From Lachnospira multipara LB2003 (GTDB taxonomy: Bacteria > Bacillota > Clostridia > Lachnospirales > Lachnospiraceae), in the NCBI RefSeq assembly GCF_000702205.1, contig NZ_JNKW01000001.1, positions 248,001-312,000 on the forward strand: DNA of 64,000 nucleotides, given 5' to 3'. The notes below the pieces were generated by a model. The model did no database searches, had not been told where the DNA came from, and was given only the letters and a program-made list of their open reading frames with translations. A program made the translations under genes and the position numbers. Positions 33,887 to 42,964 of the stretch are shown here, in pieces; the stretch's first letter is position 1, and each line of letters begins with the position of its first letter.

Positions 33887-34918
33887 TTAGATTAATCTAT
33901 CAGCAATTTCGTATAATAATTCTTCTGACTGATTCCAGCCAAGACAAGCATCAGTAATGGATTTTCCATAGATGCCTTCTCCAACTTTTTGAGCTCCTTC
34001 TTCAATGTAGCTTTCAATCATTACACCCTTAACTAATTCGCGAATATTTGGATTGTATTTACAATTGTGAAGCACTTCCTTGCAAATTCTAACCTGTTCT
34101 TTGTATTGTTTACCTGAATTAGAATGATTGGCATCAATGATAACTGCTGGATTCTGTAATTCTCTTGTTTTATACATGTTATATAGACGAACAATGTCCT
34201 CATAGTGATAATTAGGGTTATTTTGGCCATGTTTATTAACAGCACCACGTAAGATACAGTGTGTTAGGGCATTACCATTAGTTGTAACTTCGTTAGTACG
34301 ATAAATAAAAGTCTGCTTAGACTGTGCAGCAACTACAGAATTTAACATAACGCTAAAGTCTCCAGATGTTGGATTTTTCATACCAACAGGTACATCAATA
34401 CCACTAGATACAAGGCGGTGTTCCTGGTTTTCTACAGATCTTGCTCCAACTGCAACATAAGATAGAACATCCTCTAAATACCAGTAATTCTCTGGATAAA
34501 GCATTTCATCTGCTGGAGTAAGGCCAGTTTCTTTAATAATGTCTATGTGCATTTTTCTAATGGCTACAAGGCCACCATAAAGGTCTGATTTTTCTTCAGG
34601 ATTTGGCTGATGAAGCATGCCCTTATAGCCAATGCCTGTGGTTCTAGGCTTGTTAGTGTATACACGTGGAATAATAAGGATTTTATCCTTGATTTTATCC
34701 TGAATTTTAGCAAGTCTAGTAGTGTAATCAAGAACAGCTTCTTCGTTATCTGCAGAACAAGGTCCAATAATTACTATAAATTTATTAGATTCTCCCTTGA
34801 AAATCTTAGCGATTTCTTCATCTCTTTCTCTCTTAATCTTGGCAAATTCTTCAGCTAATGGATAGGCAGCCTTGATTTCTGTTGGTGTTGGTAATTTTTT
34901 TAAAAATTCAAAACTCAT
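33887..34918 (-). CDS. aroF: 3-deoxy-7-phosphoheptulonate synthase (DAHP synthase, class I)
   Basis: A 343-residue enzyme that condenses phosphoenolpyruvate with erythrose 4-phosphate, the first step of aromatic amino acid synthesis. IVIIGPCSADNEEAVLDYT (about residues 47-65), RVYTNKPRTTGIGYKG and the C-terminal VIIDANHSNSGKQYKEQ are class I AroF/G/H blocks. The start at 34918 is used because the ribosome site TAGGAG ends seven bases before it; the in-frame ATG at 34927 abuts that site. Which aromatic amino acid inhibits it cannot be read. No other aro or trp genes are adjacent, so aromatic control is likely through its own promoter. Confidence 0.94.
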   Translation of the reverse strand: MSFEFLKKLPTPTEIKAAYPLAEEFAKIKRERDEEIAKIFKGESNKFIVIIGPCSADNEEAVLDYTTRLAKIQDKIKDKILIIPRVYTNKPRTTGIGYKGMLHQPNPEEKSDLYGGLVAIRKMHIDIIKETGLTPADEMLYPENYWYLEDVLSYVAVGARSVENQEHRLVSSGIDVPVGMKNPTSGDFSVMLNSVVAAQSKQTFIYRTNEVTTNGNALTHCILRGAVNKHGQNNPNYHYEDIVRLYNMYKTRELQNPAVIIDANHSNSGKQYKEQVRICKEVLHNCKYNPNIRELVKGVMIESYIEEGAQKVGEGIYGKSITDACLGWNQSEELLYEIADRLI

Positions 34919-35054
34919 TATATACATCTCCTACATATTTATCAAATTTTAAGATTATAATATAACAAATTAGAAAAGTTTTCTAGGATTTTAAGTATCT
35001 TCATGATAAAATAATCCTAAATATGAGTGGGAATTAATACATAGGAGGACTATT

Positions 35055-36278
35055 ATGAATAATTTAGACAACAAAAGTAAAGAAAATGCATCTGGCATTA
35101 ATAGAGTAATTTGGATTGTGCTTGATAGTGTAGGAGTTGGCGAAGCCCCAGATTCAAAGGATTTTGGAGATGTTGGCGTTGATACATTTGGCCATACCTA
35201 TAAAGCTAATAAGGGACTTAATATTCCTAATTTAATTTCCCTTGGAATTGGAAAAATTGACGGAATTGATTATATAGATAACCCTAGTGATGATAAAATC
35301 ATTGGTATTTATGGTAAATTACAAGAAAAATCTGCAGGTAAGGATACAACTATAGGTCATTGGGAAATGGCAGGAATATATTCTTCAAATCCATTTCCAA
35401 CTTTCCCTAATGGATTTAGTGATGAAACAAATGCTGAGATTATTAAAAGAGCCAATTTACCTGGAATTTTATGTAACGAACCAGCATCAGGAACTGAGGT
35501 AATTAATAGACTAGGAGATGAGATGGTAAAAAGTGGAAAACCAATTATTTATACATCTGCTGATTCAGTTTATCAAATAGCTGCCCATGAAGATGTAATT
35601 AGCCTAGATAGATTATATGAAATCTGCCAAATTGCAAGGGATTACCTTCAGGGCGATTTAGGAGTTGCAAGAGTAATTGCAAGACCATTTATTGGAGAAA
35701 ATGGACATTATGTAAGAACTTCTAATAGACGAGATTTTTCTTTAGCACCGTCAAAGGATAACATCCTTAATAGAATTAGAGATGACAAGGGATTAGGGGT
35801 TTATGCCGTTGGAAAAATCGAAGATATTTTTGCAGGAGAAGGCATAAGCGAGGCAGTTCATACTAAGGACAATATGGATGGCGTTGATAAAACCCTAGAA
35901 TATATGAGACAGGATAATAAAGGTCTTATTTATACAAATCTTGTTGAATTTGATTCTGCATGGGGACATAGAAGAGATGCAGTTAAATACGGCAAGGGCT
36001 TAGAAGATTTTGATAGTAGATTGCCAGAAATTTTTGATGCCATGAGAGATGATGATATCTTAATTATTACAGCTGATCATGGTTGTGATCCAACATATAC
36101 AGGAACAGATCACACAAGAGAATATGTACCTGTTCTTATGTATGGTAAAAAATTAAAGAAAAATGTAAATCTACACACAGGAGATACTTACGCAGATATA
36201 GCACAGACAATTGCTGAAATCTTTAATACAAGAAAGACTCAAATTGGAACTAGTAGATTAAAGGATATCTTAGCATAA
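35055..36278 (+). CDS. deoB: Phosphopentomutase
   Basis: A 407-residue alkaline-phosphatase-fold enzyme that interconverts (deoxy)ribose 1- and 5-phosphates. IVLDSVGVGEAPDS is near residues 25-38, HWEMAGI contains an active-site region, and the C-terminal TADHGCDPTYTGTDHTRE carries metal-binding Asp and His residues. A GGAGG site precedes the ATG. It sits upstream of pyrimidine-nucleoside phosphorylase, so together they degrade nucleosides to pentose 5-phosphate. The final codons are part of a short tandem repeat that continues past the stop. Confidence 0.95.
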   Translation: MNNLDNKSKENASGINRVIWIVLDSVGVGEAPDSKDFGDVGVDTFGHTYKANKGLNIPNLISLGIGKIDGIDYIDNPSDDKIIGIYGKLQEKSAGKDTTIGHWEMAGIYSSNPFPTFPNGFSDETNAEIIKRANLPGILCNEPASGTEVINRLGDEMVKSGKPIIYTSADSVYQIAAHEDVISLDRLYEICQIARDYLQGDLGVARVIARPFIGENGHYVRTSNRRDFSLAPSKDNILNRIRDDKGLGVYAVGKIEDIFAGEGISEAVHTKDNMDGVDKTLEYMRQDNKGLIYTNLVEFDSAWGHRRDAVKYGKGLEDFDSRLPEIFDAMRDDDILIITADHGCDPTYTGTDHTREYVPVLMYGKKLKKNVNLHTGDTYADIAQTIAEIFNTRKTQIGTSRLKDILA

Positions 36279-36308
36279 AAGATACTTAGCATAAAGGATA
36301 TTCTAGTT
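36259..36308. repeat. 16- to 17-bp tandem repeat over the deoB stop
   Basis: Three imperfect units of the form AAAGGATATCTTAGCAT run from the last deoB codons into the spacer. The first encodes the KDILA end of the protein. Confidence 0.7.
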
Positions 36309-36368
36309 TAAGCTTTGTAAGCAAAGATTAATCTAAGCTAAAAGTAAATAGATTAGGGGGGAAGAAAT

Positions 36369-37673
36369 ATGCGAATGATAGATTTAATTGCCAAAAAAAG
36401 AGATGGTCTTCCTTTAGAAAAAGAGGAAATTGATTTTATAATAAAGGGCTTTACATGTGGAGAAATCCCTGATTATCAAATGTCATCTCTTCTTATGGCG
36501 ATTTATTTTAATAAAATGAATGAAGAAGAAACCATTAATCTTACCATGTCTATGAGAGATAGTGGCGACATTCTTGATTTAAGTAGCATTAAGGGAATTA
36601 AGGTCGATAAGCATTCCACAGGAGGAGTAGGAGATAAGACCACTCTAGTACTTATGCCTATGGTTGCAGCCCTTAATATCCCTTGTGCTAAGATGAGTGG
36701 AAGAGGCCTTGGACACACTGGTGGAACAATAGATAAGATGGAGAGTATACCAGGCTTTACTACAAGTCTTAGTTTGGATGAATTTACTAAGCAAGTTAAT
36801 GAAATAGGACTTGCAATTACAGGTCAGACAGGTAATTTGGCTCCAGCAGATAAAAAGATATATGCCTTAAGAGATGCAAGCGCAACTGTTGAGAATATAT
36901 CTTTAATAGCAAGCTCAATTATGAGTAAAAAACTAGCAAGTGGAGCTGATGCTATATGTCTTGATGTTAAGGTTGGAAGCGGTGCCTTTATGAAGACAAT
37001 GGAGGATGCCACTAAATTAGCTAAATTAATGGTAAAAATTGGAAATTCCCTAAATAAAAAAACAATAGCAGTAATTAGTGAAATGGATGAACCCCTTGGA
37101 ATGGCTGTGGGAAATAGTCTTGAAATAATAGAGGTAATTGAAGCTTTAAAGGGCAGGGGACCTAAAGACTTAATGGAACTTGTTATGTGTCTTGGCACTC
37201 AAATGTGTAAGTGTGCAGGCCTTAATAAAAGCGATAATGAAATAAAAAGAATGTTAGAAGAAAGCATAGCTAATGGCAGCGCCCTAAATAAATTCAGGGA
37301 ATTTTTAAATGCACAAGATGGAAATGTGGATGTTATAAATGATTATTCTATTTTACCAACTGCTAAATCAAAATATGAAGTTAAGTCAGTAAAAGAGGGC
37401 TGTATAAAGCATATAAAAGCTGATGTTATTGGGCATGCATCCATGATTCTTGGCGGCGGCAGAGAGAAAAAAGAAGACTCAATTGATTTTGGAGTAGGTG
37501 TTGTCCTAAATAAAAAACGTGGCGATTACTGTAAAAAAGGAGAGCTGCTTGCAACAGTTTATGTAAATGATGAAAAAAATAAAGAGCAGGCATTATCTGA
37601 AGTATTATCAGCATTTACTATAGTTAATCATGAAGTTTTAAAAGAAAGTATGATTAAAAAAATAATAGAATAA
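36369..37673 (+). CDS. pdp: Pyrimidine-nucleoside phosphorylase
   Basis: A 434-residue enzyme cleaving uridine, thymidine and deoxyuridine with phosphate to base and (deoxy)ribose 1-phosphate. MRMIDLIAKKRDGLPL is the typical N-terminus. KVDKHSTGGVGDKTTLVLMP and SGRGLGHTGGTIDKMESIPG (about residues 79-98 and 108-127) are the phosphate-binding and family signature blocks. A glycine- and lysine-rich C-terminal domain closes the protein. The ribosome site is AGGGGGG. Its product is the substrate of DeoB just upstream, so the two probably form one operon. Confidence 0.94.
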   Translation: MRMIDLIAKKRDGLPLEKEEIDFIIKGFTCGEIPDYQMSSLLMAIYFNKMNEEETINLTMSMRDSGDILDLSSIKGIKVDKHSTGGVGDKTTLVLMPMVAALNIPCAKMSGRGLGHTGGTIDKMESIPGFTTSLSLDEFTKQVNEIGLAITGQTGNLAPADKKIYALRDASATVENISLIASSIMSKKLASGADAICLDVKVGSGAFMKTMEDATKLAKLMVKIGNSLNKKTIAVISEMDEPLGMAVGNSLEIIEVIEALKGRGPKDLMELVMCLGTQMCKCAGLNKSDNEIKRMLEESIANGSALNKFREFLNAQDGNVDVINDYSILPTAKSKYEVKSVKEGCIKHIKADVIGHASMILGGGREKKEDSIDFGVGVVLNKKRGDYCKKGELLATVYVNDEKNKEQALSEVLSAFTIVNHEVLKESMIKKIIE

Positions 37674-37704
37674 AAGAACGTAAATCTCTAACTAGTATTT
37701 TTAG

Positions 37705-37746
37705 GGCAATTGCCAAAAAACTAACAAAATATCTAGACTTTGTTAG
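37705..37746. promoter_or_regulatory. Palindrome and hairpin between pdp and kduI
   Basis: GGCAATTGCC (37705-37714) is a perfect ten-base palindrome flanked by A and T runs. It is followed by CTAACAAA/TTTGTTAG arms (37721-37728 and 37739-37746). A loopless palindrome suits a dimeric regulator; the second hairpin may help terminate pdp. The remaining 150 bases before kduI show no clear promoter. Confidence 0.4.
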
Positions 37747-37899
37747 AAAAGTAACGGGCTTTTTTACTTGTATCTAGGTATTTTTTATGCTAACATAACT
37801 ATTGCGGTTTAGATTTTTTAACTTTTAGTATTTGTATTAAAACTAAACAGCTATCTATATCGCAAATTCTATTTTTAAAAAAAGTAAGGGAGAATAAAA

Positions 37900-38742
37900 A
37901 TGGAAGTAAGACCAGGAGCAAATCCTGTGGACGTAAAAACTTACGACACAGCAAGATTAAGACACGATTTTTTAATTGAGAACGTATTCGTTCCAGACGA
38001 AATTAAGTTAACTTATAGTCAGATTGATAGAATCATTGTTGGTGCAGCAACACCAGTTAACAAGGAATTAAAGCTTGAAGCAGGTGATGAGCTTAGAGCT
38101 AATTATTTCCTTGAAAGAAGAGAATTAGGTATTATTAACATTGGTGGTAACGGTACAGTTACTGTTGATGGTAAGGAATACAATTTCAAGTATAAAGATG
38201 GTATGTATATTGGAATGGGTTCTAAGGATATTACATTTAAGAGTGCAGATCCTAAGAATCCTGCTAAGTTCTATTTAAACTCAGCTCCAGCACATAAGAC
38301 ATATCCAACAGTATTCATCGATCCAGCTAAGGATATCTTACCTGAGAATAAGAAGGAGCTTGGTTGCCTTGAATCAGCTAACCACAGAACAATTAACAAG
38401 TATATCCTTCCAGGTCAGGTTGAAAGCTGCCAGTTAGAGATGGGTATGACTTGCCTTGAGCCAGGTTCAGTATGGAACACAATGCCATGTCATACACATG
38501 ATAGAAGAATGGAAGTTTATCTTTACTTCGAAGTTCCAGAAGATGCTGTTGTATTCCACTACATGGGCGAGCCTACAGAAACTCGTCATATCGTAATGAG
38601 AAACGAAGAAGCTGTTATTTCACCAAGCTGGTCAATTCATTCAGCTTCAGCTACACATGCATATACATTTATCTGGGGTATGGTTGGAGAAAATCAGGAC
38701 TTCGATGATATGGATGATGTTGATATGAAGGATTTAAAATAA
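37900..38742 (+). CDS. kduI: 5-dehydro-4-deoxy-D-glucuronate isomerase
   Basis: A 280-residue double-cupin enzyme converting the pectin breakdown product 5-keto-4-deoxyuronate to 2,5-diketo-3-deoxygluconate. The zinc site is in [14 protein letters not shown] (about residues 200-213), with HxH and the downstream Glu; a further His is in [19 protein letters not shown]. The N-terminal half carries [26 protein letters not shown] site precedes the ATG. kduD follows 105 bases downstream, the classical pairing in pectin- and uronate-degrading bacteria. Strong codon bias suggests high expression when induced. Confidence 0.95.
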   Translation: MEVRPGANPVDVKTYDTARLRHDFLIENVFVPDEIKLTYSQIDRIIVGAATPVNKELKLEAGDELRANYFLERRELGIINIGGNGTVTVDGKEYNFKYKDGMYIGMGSKDITFKSADPKNPAKFYLNSAPAHKTYPTVFIDPAKDILPENKKELGCLESANHRTINKYILPGQVESCQLEMGMTCLEPGSVWNTMPCHTHDRRMEVYLYFEVPEDAVVFHYMGEPTETRHIVMRNEEAVISPSWSIHSASATHAYTFIWGMVGENQDFDDMDDVDMKDLK

Positions 38743-38847
38743 TTATTCATACTAGTTAGCCAAATTTACAGGCTAATTTTTGAGCTTTATCTTTTGGAAT
38801 GACATCTAGTTTTTAGATTTCATTTATATATCAAAAAAAAGGAGATT

Positions 38848-39651
38848 ATGAAAATGTCAGTTAATTTTTCACTTGAAGGCAAGATTGCATTCGTAACAGG
38901 TGCATCATACGGTATTGGTTTTGCTATCGCTTCAGGCATGGCAAAGGCTGGTGCTAAAATCGTTTTCAACGATATTAATCAGGATTTAGTAAATAAGGGT
39001 TTAGCAGCTTATAAGGAAGCTGGTATCGACGCAGCAGGTTATGTTTGTGACGTTACAGATGAAGAAGCTGTTAACGCTACAGTAGAAAAGATCACAAAGG
39101 AAGTTGGTCCTATCGATATCTTAGTTAACAACGCTGGTATCATTAAGAGAATTCCTATGATCGAAATGTCAGCAGCAGACTTTAGAAAGGTTATCGATGT
39201 TGACTTAAACGCTCCATTCATCGTATCTAAGGCTGTTATTCCTTCAATGATCGAAAGAGGTCATGGTAAGATTATTAACATCTGCTCAATGATGTCAGAA
39301 TTAGGTCGTGAAACAGTTTCAGCTTATGCTGCAGCTAAGGGTGGTTTAAAGATGCTTACAAGAAATATTTGTTCTGAATATGGTAAGTACAACATCCAGT
39401 GTAATGGTATCGGACCTGGTTATATTGAAACTCCTCAGACAGCTCCACTTCGTGAGAGACAGGCTGATGGTTCAAGACATCCATTCGATGCATTCATCGT
39501 TGCTAAGACTCCAGCTGAAAGATGGTTAAAGCCAGAAGAACTTGCAGGTCCTGCAGTATTCTTAGCTTCAGAAGCAGCTGATGCAGTAAATGGTCACATC
39601 CTTTACGTTGATGGTGGTATTCTTGCTTACATCGGAAAGCAGCCACAGTAA
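38848..39651 (+). CDS. kduD: 2-dehydro-3-deoxy-D-gluconate (gluconate) 5-dehydrogenase, SDR family
   Basis: A 267-residue short-chain dehydrogenase. VTGASYGIGFAIASGMAKAG (about residues 18-37) is the nucleotide-binding motif, VNNAGIIKR follows, and YAAAKGG is the catalytic Tyr-Lys motif. It reduces 2,5-diketo-3-deoxygluconate to 2-keto-3-deoxygluconate, the step after KduI. An alternative start, the ATG at 38854, gives a better ribosome-site spacing (GGAG at 38841-38844). The stop codon overlaps the first bases of a 44-bp hairpin repeat. Later genes of the pathway (kdgK, kdgA) are not in the window. Confidence 0.9.
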   Translation: MKMSVNFSLEGKIAFVTGASYGIGFAIASGMAKAGAKIVFNDINQDLVNKGLAAYKEAGIDAAGYVCDVTDEEAVNATVEKITKEVGPIDILVNNAGIIKRIPMIEMSAADFRKVIDVDLNAPFIVSKAVIPSMIERGHGKIINICSMMSELGRETVSAYAAAKGGLKMLTRNICSEYGKYNIQCNGIGPGYIETPQTAPLRERQADGSRHPFDAFIVAKTPAERWLKPEELAGPAVFLASEAADAVNGHILYVDGGILAYIGKQPQ

Positions 39652-39693
39652 TTTAACTCAGTCGGTGCGCAAGACTCGCGAGTGAGTCTTGAC
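39650..39693. repeat. 44-bp hairpin repeat element, copy B
   Basis: It shares AATTTAACTCAGTCGG, CAAGACTCGC and TCTTGAC with the copy at 31392-31435 and has the same length. Its hairpin has arms CAAGACTC and GAGTCTTG. It begins at the kduD stop codon. Confidence 0.8.
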
Positions 39694-39730
39694 ATTATTA
39701 TTTAATTAAATAAAAAAAGTGTTTTCATTG

Positions 39731-39765
39731 GGACTAAGTATATTTATATACTTAGTCCTTTTTTT
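39731..39765 (+). terminator. Intrinsic terminator after kduD
   Basis: GGACTAAGTATA pairs with TATACTTAGTCC and is followed by seven or more T. Confidence 0.9.
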
Positions 39766-39789
39766 ATGAAAAAAATTTGTGGTATTTAC

Positions 39790-39818
39790 TTAACAAATAC
39801 TAATTATTGTGTTAAAAT
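39790..39818 (+). promoter_or_regulatory. Promoter of the FIST/receptor pair
   Basis: TTAACA (39790-39795), a 17-base spacer and TAAAAT (39813-39818), 46 bases before the start. Confidence 0.5.
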
Positions 39819-39864
39819 ACTACTAGTATAAGTTCGTAACAAATTAATACAATTAGGAGGCTAT

Positions 39865-40956
39865 ATGAAAACTAAATTTGGAATTAGTAAAAATATGGAT
39901 CCCTCTAAGGCTGTAACTGAGGCTTTGGGGGGAGTGTCAAATCCCATAGGTTTAATTTATGTTAGTTCATATGACATGATGACTGCTGTTGGCGATGAAC
40001 TAACAAAACGATTTCCAGGCATTCCGATTTTAGGAACTAGTGGTATTGGTTATATGAATGATGTAGTAGATAATAAGCATTTGCAGATTATGGCAATTAC
40101 AGGTGGCGCTAAATTATCTGCTGGTATAATTAAGCATATATCAAGAGCTCCATTATCAGAAATCTATACTTTGGAAAAAAGTATTCAAGAAGTTGGCGCG
40201 GGTAATGATAATACAGTATGTGTAGAATTTTGTCCATATAATGAGGAAATTGCAACATCAACAATTAATATCGTTCTTAGTAGCCATAAGGTAAACCTTA
40301 TTGGTGGTTCAATTTTTGATGTGCCAGAAGGTAAAGATCCCTTAGTTTATGTAAATGGCACAGCTTATAAAAACACATTGGGATATATTGTAATTAAGAA
40401 TACAGAGGGTAAAGTAGCATTATTTAAGGAAAATATCTATGGACCAGGTAATGGAGCTCTTCATATAGCTACTAAGGTAGACTTAAAGAAGAGAGAATTG
40501 ATTTGCTTAGATGGAAAGCCAGCTGCTCAAGTTTATTCAGAAGAGACTGGTATTCCTGTAAATAAAGTATGTGAAAATGTATTATCACAGCCATTTGGAC
40601 GTATCGTTGGCAGCGAAGTATATATTGCTTCAATGAAAGAGCCAGGAACTAATGGTGGCTTAATTAATTACAAAAAGATATATGAAAACGATGCTATTAG
40701 TATCCTAAACGTTCTTGATTACAAAGAAGTTGTGGAAGACACTAAGCGTGAGATTAGAGCTAAAATTAGTAAACCTTCGTGTATTATTTCATTTAATTGT
40801 ATTTTTAGATACCTATTCTTTAATAATGAAAATTACACTATTGAATACCTTAAAAACATGGCAAGTGTAGCACCAAACTTTGGCTTTATTGCTGGTGGAG
40901 AGCAGTATATGAATCAGCATGTAAATCAGACAATGGTATGCGCAGTATTTGAGTAA
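39865..40956 (+). CDS. FIST-domain signal sensor protein
   Basis: A 363-residue soluble protein with a FIST_N domain (about residues 10-200) and a FIST_C domain (about 210-360). The N-domain has IGLIYVSSYDMMTAVGDELTKRF and ILGTSGIGYM; the C-domain ends NFGFIAGGEQYMNQHVNQTM. FIST domains are predicted ligand sensors, possibly for amino acids, and often occur in signal transduction proteins. The ribosome site is TAGGAGG. The next gene encodes a soluble chemotaxis-type receptor 15 bases away, so the pair is probably one operon in which FIST supplies the sensing part. Nothing identifies the ligand. Confidence 0.87.
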   Translation: MKTKFGISKNMDPSKAVTEALGGVSNPIGLIYVSSYDMMTAVGDELTKRFPGIPILGTSGIGYMNDVVDNKHLQIMAITGGAKLSAGIIKHISRAPLSEIYTLEKSIQEVGAGNDNTVCVEFCPYNEEIATSTINIVLSSHKVNLIGGSIFDVPEGKDPLVYVNGTAYKNTLGYIVIKNTEGKVALFKENIYGPGNGALHIATKVDLKKRELICLDGKPAAQVYSEETGIPVNKVCENVLSQPFGRIVGSEVYIASMKEPGTNGGLINYKKIYENDAISILNVLDYKEVVEDTKREIRAKISKPSCIISFNCIFRYLFFNNENYTIEYLKNMASVAPNFGFIAGGEQYMNQHVNQTMVCAVFE

Positions 40957-40971
40957 AGGAGGAGGTTTACA

Positions 40972-41937
40972 ATGTTTGGTTTTAAAAGCAATAAACAGGA
41001 AGAAAAAGAAGTTAAGACAAATAAGAAAATAGATCTTAATAAAGCATTTTGGCCAATTGCTCAGTCTTCAAATCATATTATGGCTTTAAAGAATAATTTG
41101 GTAAATGAAGAATTAGTAACATCTAGTAGTTTACATGATGTTACAGAAAGTTTCGTAGAAGTAAAAAAACAGTCAGATGAAATCAATGATTCAGTAGTAC
41201 ATTTCAAAGATGAATTTGATGATGTAAGAAAGGTATTAAACCACTTCGAAGAAATCATTGACAAAATGCTTGGAACAGTTAATGAAACTCATTCAAGTAT
41301 GAACAATGTAAGAGAGTCATCACAGTCTGTAAATGAAACAATTAGAGCTGTACAGGAAGTTTTTGAGGAATTCCAGAAGAGTTTTGATGAAATCCTTGAG
41401 AAGGTTAATGCAATTAATGGTATTGCAAACCAGACAAACTTACTTGCTCTTAATGCTTCTATTGAAGCTGCACGTGCTGGTGAATCAGGACGTGGATTCG
41501 CAGTTGTTGCTGATCAGGTAAATAAGTTATCTTCAGATATTAAGACCTTAGTTGGATCAATTGGCGATAGTATGGATAAATTAAACCAGAACAATAGCCG
41601 ATTAATGGATTCAATCGATGATACACGTTCAGCCATGAATGATTCTATGAATCATATCAATAAGACAGAAGAAGTTGTTGATAATATCAAGGTTGTAGCT
41701 GATGAAATTGAAGAAGGTAATAAGGGAATTGAAAGTGTAATTAATTCTTGTTCAGACCACATTGATGAAATTACAAATACAATTCTTTCTTCAGAAAAAT
41801 ACTATGATTCAGTTTCGCAAAATATTGAGTCAATGCAATTAAAAATTACTCAGAAGAGTTTCATTTTTGAGGAACTTACAAATATCTTAGATCAGTATCC
41901 TGAGATGATTAATATTATTAAGAAACGTATCGAATAG
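40972..41937 (+). CDS. Soluble methyl-accepting chemotaxis-type signalling protein
   Basis: A 321-residue protein with no membrane helix and no recognised sensor domain at its N-terminus. The rest is a long coiled coil. The highly conserved receptor hairpin tip is present: [16 protein letters not shown] and [15 protein letters not shown] (about residues 160-190). It should pair with CheA/CheW-type partners. None are encoded in this window. The ribosome site AAGGAGGAGG is strong. It stands 15 bases after the FIST gene, so I infer that FIST provides the missing sensory part. A strong terminator follows. Confidence 0.9.
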   Translation: MFGFKSNKQEEKEVKTNKKIDLNKAFWPIAQSSNHIMALKNNLVNEELVTSSSLHDVTESFVEVKKQSDEINDSVVHFKDEFDDVRKVLNHFEEIIDKMLGTVNETHSSMNNVRESSQSVNETIRAVQEVFEEFQKSFDEILEKVNAINGIANQTNLLALNASIEAARAGESGRGFAVVADQVNKLSSDIKTLVGSIGDSMDKLNQNNSRLMDSIDDTRSAMNDSMNHINKTEEVVDNIKVVADEIEEGNKGIESVINSCSDHIDEITNTILSSEKYYDSVSQNIESMQLKITQKSFIFEELTNILDQYPEMINIIKKRIE

Positions 41938-41958
41938 TTTTTATTGTACTCCTTTCTC

Positions 41959-41985
41959 GCGCCCTAATCTCTTAGGGCGCATTTA
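41959..41985 (+). terminator. Intrinsic terminator after the chemotaxis-type gene
   Basis: GCGCCCTAA pairs with TTAGGGCGC around a four-base loop, followed by a T-rich run. Confidence 0.85.
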
Positions 41986-42073
41986 TTTTCCTTAAAATAT
42001 TCTATTATTTTCTTTTTTAGTTTAAATTATTATTGTATAATATAGAAGATTAAACTTAAATTAGGAGGCTTAT

Positions 42074-42943
42074 ATGAATAGAGTATATAAGGCATTTAAA
42101 GATGGTAAACATAAGTGCCTAACACTTAGTTATGATGATGGAAAAATAGAGGATTACAGGCTATTAGAACTTTTTAAAAAATATAATATAAAAGCAACTT
42201 TTAACTTAAATTCTAGTATAAAAGATTCAAAACACATTCCACAAAATGAATGGAGAGAGCTTTATAAAGATCACGAGGTGGCAGTTCATACAATGACTCA
42301 TCCTACAATGGAGAGATGTTCAACTTACCAGATTTGTGAAGAATTAATAGAAGATAAGAATAATTTAGAACATATAATGGGAAGACCAGTTAGAGGCCTT
42401 GCTTTCCCAAATGGTTCATATAACGAAGAAATAATAAATATGGCTAAATCACTTGGCTTTAAATATGCAAGAGTAGCAGGGGATAAATACGCTAATATTT
42501 GTAGTGCTAAGTTTTTTGCTAAAGAAGCAGAAGGCCCTATTTTACTAGGGGATGAAACAGGCTTTGGTATGCCACAGGATTTCATGCATTGGTTACCAAC
42601 ATGCCACCACAATCATCATTTAGTATCTTTAGGAAAAGATTTTACCGAATTAACTAAGAAACAGTATCTATACATGATGTATGTATGGGGTCACAGTTTC
42701 GAATTTGAAAGAAATAATAATTGGGAAGTTATGGAAGAATTCTGTAAGATAATAAGTAACAGGGATGATATCTGGTACGCAACTAATTTAGAGGTAGTTG
42801 AATACGACGAAGCCTTTAAAAACTTACAGTTCTTTGATAGAAATGAATATGTATATAATCCTAGTGCGCAATCAGTATGGGTAGTAATAAATAACGAAAA
42901 AATAGTTGAGCTAAAAGGTGGTACAACTACAAAGCTTTCGTAA
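42074..42943 (+). CDS. Polysaccharide deacetylase family protein
   Basis: A 289-residue NodB-homology protein. CLTLSYDDGKIEDYRLLE (about residues 15-32) contains the DD motif, VAVHTMTHPTME (about 73-84) the HxxxH zinc ligands, and GLAFPNGSYNEE the third motif. No signal peptide is visible, so the enzyme is probably cytoplasmic, which is unusual for cell-wall deacetylases. The middle TCHHNHHLVSLGKDF is histidine-rich. GGAGG precedes the ATG. ABC transporter genes follow 21 bases downstream in the same direction. An intracellular sugar deacetylase or another amidohydrolase is possible. Confidence 0.85.
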   Translation: MNRVYKAFKDGKHKCLTLSYDDGKIEDYRLLELFKKYNIKATFNLNSSIKDSKHIPQNEWRELYKDHEVAVHTMTHPTMERCSTYQICEELIEDKNNLEHIMGRPVRGLAFPNGSYNEEIINMAKSLGFKYARVAGDKYANICSAKFFAKEAEGPILLGDETGFGMPQDFMHWLPTCHHNHHLVSLGKDFTELTKKQYLYMMYVWGHSFEFERNNNWEVMEEFCKIISNRDDIWYATNLEVVEYDEAFKNLQFFDRNEYVYNPSAQSVWVVINNEKIVELKGGTTTKLS

Positions 42944-42964
42944 CAGAATATAAAGGAGAAAAAT

